Below are positions 61,055 to 64,000 of a DNA stretch of 64,000 nucleotides, in pieces; positions within the stretch are counted from its first letter, which is position 1, and each line of letters starts with the position of its first letter. A model generated the notes under the pieces. That model did not search any database and was not told the DNA's origin. It saw only the letters and a list, made by a program, of their open reading frames with translations. The stretch covers positions 93,478-157,477 of the forward strand of contig JADDOH010011286.1 of NCBI GenBank assembly GCA_016648135.1, written 5' to 3'. The stretch is from Agrypnia vestita. Its lineage: Eukaryota; Arthropoda; Insecta; Trichoptera; Phryganeidae. The translations under genes were made by a program, and so were the position numbers.

Positions 61055-61775
61055 TATATTAACTGGTGGCGTCTGCTGGCTTGCTTGCCGTCGAAAAAAC
61101 TTTGGATCGATTTTTGACACTTTTCCCGTGATCCAATCGAGCTGAAACTTTGCAAGCAGACTCGTGGCGACGATCAAGAAGAACCATCAAATTTTCAATG
61201 TTCTTAGGTTTTCACGGCCACTCAGAATCTTCAAGTTTGTGTTTGCTGGGGTATTATGCCGTGTTGTTACGACCTTTCGGGCCGACGTTTCGGATCCCAT
61301 TGCAGGGTCCATCATCAGGGCTGATGATGGACCCTGAAATGGGATCCGAAACGTCGGCCCGAAAGGTCGTAACAACACGGCATAATACCCCAGCAAACAC
61401 AAACTTGAAGACATCAAATTTTCGTTAAAAAATAATGATATAGTATAATTTAGTATAATTTAGGATTTTTCAAATTTTTAATATTTTTTTCAAATTGAAA
61501 CAAAAGTTTGATTACCAGCAACGGCGGCCCGATAACGTCGCGGAATATTTTCTAAATTTGAATTACTCCGTCGGTATACATAATAGGTACTTCGCTACAC
61601 AAAGCATGAAGTGTCTTATCAAAGCTCAAAACATCTGATATTTTAGAAATAGATTAAATTACTGTAAGTTTAGTTTTATGTTATATGTTTTAATTAGTCT
61701 TTAATTGTTATTATATTTTAAAAGAAAGGAAGTATAGTAAAAACTTGGTTTTTATGGGTTATTTTTTTTCTCTCC
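61055..61775 (-). repeat. ACCCATAAAAACCAAG-family repeat, full-length minus copy
   Basis: Read on the minus strand it starts AAATAACCCATAAAAACCAA (61740-61770 region) and ends CAGCAGACGCCACC near 61065, collinear with the copy at 44065. It is split by the 215-bp palindromic insertion at 61197-61411, which left a 12-bp target duplication. Confidence 0.75.
61197..61411. mobile_element. Palindromic hammerhead-like insertion with 12-bp TSD
   Basis: The target duplication CATCAAATTTTC lies at 61185-61196 and 61412-61423. The insert has a 31-bp left flank and then a near-perfect palindrome, 61228-61411, of two 92-bp arms (I count two mismatched pairs). Each arm, on its own strand, reads CTGATGATGGACCCT, then GGGATCCGAAACGTCGGCCC. 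The CTGATGA...GAAA core with a GGACCC/GGGATCC stem II and a following GTC is hammerhead-like. Penelope-like elements are known to carry such motifs and inverted end pieces; that assignment is an inference. Confidence 0.75.
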
Positions 61776-61867
61776 TTATTTCTTTGTTTTCAGTTTGTTT
61801 ATTTCAAAAGTTTATACACTTATTTAGTGATCTATTGGTCATCTATTCTCGTTCCAGGAGATCACTA

Positions 61868-61930
61868 CGGATTAGTTAGTCTTATTTTCGTAGCACTAGC
61901 GTTTAGCCTAGATAGAAAATAGAAACAATT
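61868..61930 (+). repeat. SINE tail fragment
   Basis: GTTAGTCTTATTTTCGTAGC then ACTAGCGTTTAGCCTAG follows the order AGTTAGTCCTATTTTCATGG, GCACAAGCGTTTAGCTTAG of the SINE at 41385. Confidence 0.5.
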
Positions 61931-62009
61931 TTGATTTATTGCATTCGAGGCAATGGAAATCTTTTAAAAGAAACAATTCGGTCAATTATTACCCTTTTTT
62001 AAACCATTT

Positions 62010-62180
62010 AACAGAACATTCTAAACTTTCTAGATGCACTGAAAAATCTCTTGAATTTCGCTTATGTTTGTCCATGCGCAGCGCTTTGTACATCCGCGAA
62101 CGCCCAACAACCGCATTCCGGCGCATTCTGGAACACTCGGGCACTTTCCAGACCAATTGGGAACATTCCGGAACACACGA
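62010..62180 (+). promoter_or_regulatory. Cluster of heat-shock-element-like motifs
   Basis: GAACATTCCGGAAC at 62161-62174 is a perfect nGAAnnTTCnnGAAn. TTCTGGAAC lies at 62126-62134 and GAACATTCTAAACTTTCTAG at 62014-62033, with a TTTCCAGA between. Such clusters bind trimeric HSF. The downstream block ends in GTGCAATAAATAAAAG (about 62473), so the whole 62.0-62.5 kb segment could be an LTR or a small transcript unit. No paired LTR is seen. Confidence 0.4.
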
Positions 62181-62790
62181 TGGAATTTTTTTAAACCTTG
62201 ACATTAATTTGACGTATATTTATTCGCCTTGATTTTTTAAAAATAAATAAGTTGTGTCCGTAATAGAACAAGAAAATAAGTCAGGCACATAAGAAACCAT
62301 AGACAAGTAATTGATAAGAGTAAATCGATACAGGTTGTACTTACGTGCGAAAGATATGTTAAATGACCATGCGATAGATAAAAGTGCAGCGAATTATGTG
62401 TGGAGTATTCTAGTGACAATTAGTGTGAATTAAAGAACTGTGCTCCGATTAAATTCGTGTCTAGTTACTTTGTGCAATAAATAAAAGTTTAAATTATTTT
62501 AGTGTTTCATTTTCCTCTCCCTGCCGCGATCCCGTGATAATATTTTACGTGTTTCACGGAAATTAACGATCAATTAAAAAAAATATTTGACCAATCAATA
62601 AGTAAGAAAAACGGGACAAATGGATAAAGAACTCGACTATCCTAAAGCTCCACGAATTTGAGGCATAAAATACATTCAAATTCATTTTTTTTCTTCACGT
62701 AACTATTACGCTTCTAAAATTGGTTTTACCATTATTGTTTACGGCGTATATAGATGAACATATTTCTTTAACAAATTATTTTGAATATTC

Positions 62791-63548
62791 GAAGACCCCA
62801 TGGCAAGAAGTTGTTAACTAACATTGAAGTCATTTTGAGATAATTAGACATTTGCATTTCGCCTTTGAAAAATATGTTTTCTTGCTAATTCAAGATTAAT
62901 TTTTATTGATTTATGTCACTAAAATATCAAAAAAGTATTTACAAAGTAAAAAAACGCATTTGTGCACAAAAAAATAAAAATATACTAATTTCCCTAAAAA
63001 ATGTAGTTAACAACCATTTTTTCGCCTCTGGAACTCATTTTTAATAGAATTACACCTTTTTAAAATTTGGAAAACACGAACATCAAACAACCCTTCAAAT
63101 GCTATCCGTTTTTATCCAAAATTACAAAATACCTGGCGTGTTAATTAATAATACAAAACATGGTACGCACCATTTAAAATTATTGAAAAATTATATTATA
63201 TAAGTACATATTATAATAGACTTCAAATAAAGACAAATTATATGACAGTACTGCCAGAGTACAATTTATATTAACCATAAATATTCCAATCAAATTATAA
63301 GGCCTGTTAATTGTAGAATGGCATGAACATGTTATTATTGAAGATAACATGTTCTTTCCATTAGTAACTGATTTGATTTTTATGAAAAAGTGTAGTTAAC
63401 ATGTTCATCCCTACGATTTGAACATGTTCTAATTATTAAGTTCTGAGCTTATTTCCAATGGAAAGAGCGTACAATATTTAGTTTAGAGGGCTTATTAACT
63501 CATTTTTGACAAAAATGTTAGTTAACAACTTCTTGCCATGGGGTCTTC
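62791..63548. mobile_element. 758-bp element with 34-bp TIRs
   Basis: Starts GAAGACCCCATGGCAAGAAG and its right end is the complement, CTTCTTGCCATGGGGTCTTC; pairing continues through TTGTTAACTAACATT. AGTTAAC motifs recur inside (TGTAGTTAACAACC, TGTAGTTAACATGTTC). No transposase. The target duplication is not clear. Confidence 0.75.
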
Positions 63549-63559
63549 ATTTCAAAATG

Positions 63560-64000
63560 GCGGAGTTATATGCTGTTAGGTGCTTATCCGCGACGAGCGT
63601 AGCTGGCGGAACTAATTTTTGACTGAATGCGTGATGACTCAAAAATGTCAATTTGGTGAAACACCCTCGAGTCGCATAAAAATATATTAAAATAGCGCAT
63701 ATTTGATTTGAATGCGCCGTTCGTGCAACCGCGTGCACAATTAATTTGGCAAGTAGCAGCGGGGACAGGTGTCTGGTGAAAGGGGACATTAAAAACGCTG
63801 GAAGACAGGTGAATAATGTGAGTGGACCGCGTTCATTAGTGTTAGTGCACCTCCGTGTACAGTTGGCCGTCCGCTGAAGTTTTCCTTTCAGCCGCGGCCT
63901 CGCCCTGGGCGTCGCGAGGCGGCCCTGGATTGAATTAGGGCCCATTGTTTGGACTCGCCGCATTGTCGGGGCGCTTTCGAGCGCGAGCTCTGAATTATTT
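63560..64000. other. GC-rich block at the window end
   Basis: Becomes strongly GC-rich after 63700 and ends with GGCCTCGCCCTGGGCGTCGC and GCGCTTTCGAGCGCGAGCTC. The minus strand is open for 138 codons (63547-63963), but the translation is low in familiar motifs. It may be a regulatory island or the start of a promoter that lies beyond the window. Confidence 0.35.

Larger units (their letters stand above)
54118..64000 (+). other. 5' part of the downstream SPATA20-like intron
   Basis: Begins GTGTGT after the second exon. The expected terminal exon (about 40-50 codons with a conserved Cys motif, entering in phase 1) was not seen. I tested the GC-rich end at 63890-63940 (CCTTTCAG acceptor); it hits a stop after about 15 codons and does not match the family. 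The rest is repeats listed separately. The stretches 54200-55200, 55800-56050 and 57150-58450 hold nothing I recognise. Confidence 0.6.

Noticed and set aside
63890..63940. CCTTTCAG followed by GC-rich sequence as a possible last SPATA20 exon
   Set aside because: The frame required by phase 1 stops after about 15 codons and lacks the conserved C-terminal pattern.
63547..63963. Longest ORF in the window, 138 codons on the minus strand
   Set aside because: It lies in a GC-rich block where stops are rare, overlaps the end of a transposon, and shows no domain or coding-type pattern.

Overview
The window looks like AT-rich intronic DNA from an insect, possibly a lepidopteran. I infer this from the repeat content (mariner relics, LINE 3' ends with A-rich tails, tRNA-derived SINEs, a hAT miniature element, Penelope/hammerhead-like repeats), from short GTACCTA-type motifs, and from two GC-rich coding exons of a conserved animal gene. 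The order-level call is an inference and weak.

The one gene I can support with confidence lies on the + strand. It is a SPATA20-type protein (thioredoxin-like DUF255 family). Two internal exons are present, 15436-15641 and 54000-54117, joined in phase 0 across a 38,358-bp intron. Neither the first nor the last exon is in the window, so at least 15.4 kb of intron lies upstream and 9.9 kb downstream. The exons are strikingly GC-rich (nearly every third codon position is G or C) in a very AT-rich setting. A weaker candidate is a 70-codon minus-strand ORF at 23268-23480, followed by AATAAA; it has a faint resemblance to the Pcc1/LAGE3 family. A 108-bp exon-like segment lies at 48452-48559.

Layout. 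1-15.4 kb: inverted hammerhead-like repeat pieces, a hairpin MITE, a mariner relic with a duplicated 3' end, several palindromic elements ending in ACAGGGTGT, a partial hAT MITE, GC-rich islands and a LINE relic. 15.6-34 kb: a Tc1/mariner scrap, tRNA-derived SINEs, LINE 3' ends, a tandem duplication and more islands. 34-38 kb: a dense LINE cluster with a LINE-in-LINE insertion, a complete hAT MITE with 8-bp target duplication, and a perfect hairpin. 38-54 kb: MITEs, SINEs, hammerhead-like repeats and a long-TIR element that ends 55 bp before the second exon. 54-64 kb: a tRNA-Gly relic, a three-unit 204-bp tandem array with an internal hairpin, and a full-length repeat split by a palindromic hammerhead-like insertion with 12-bp target duplications. 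It ends with a heat-shock-element-like cluster and a 758-bp element with long TIRs.

Separate from the transposons are many patches of GC-richer, non-repetitive sequence (about 100-400 bp each) with no coherent ORF. They could be regulatory islands held in the large introns of this gene. No prokaryotic, CRISPR or viral system was seen.
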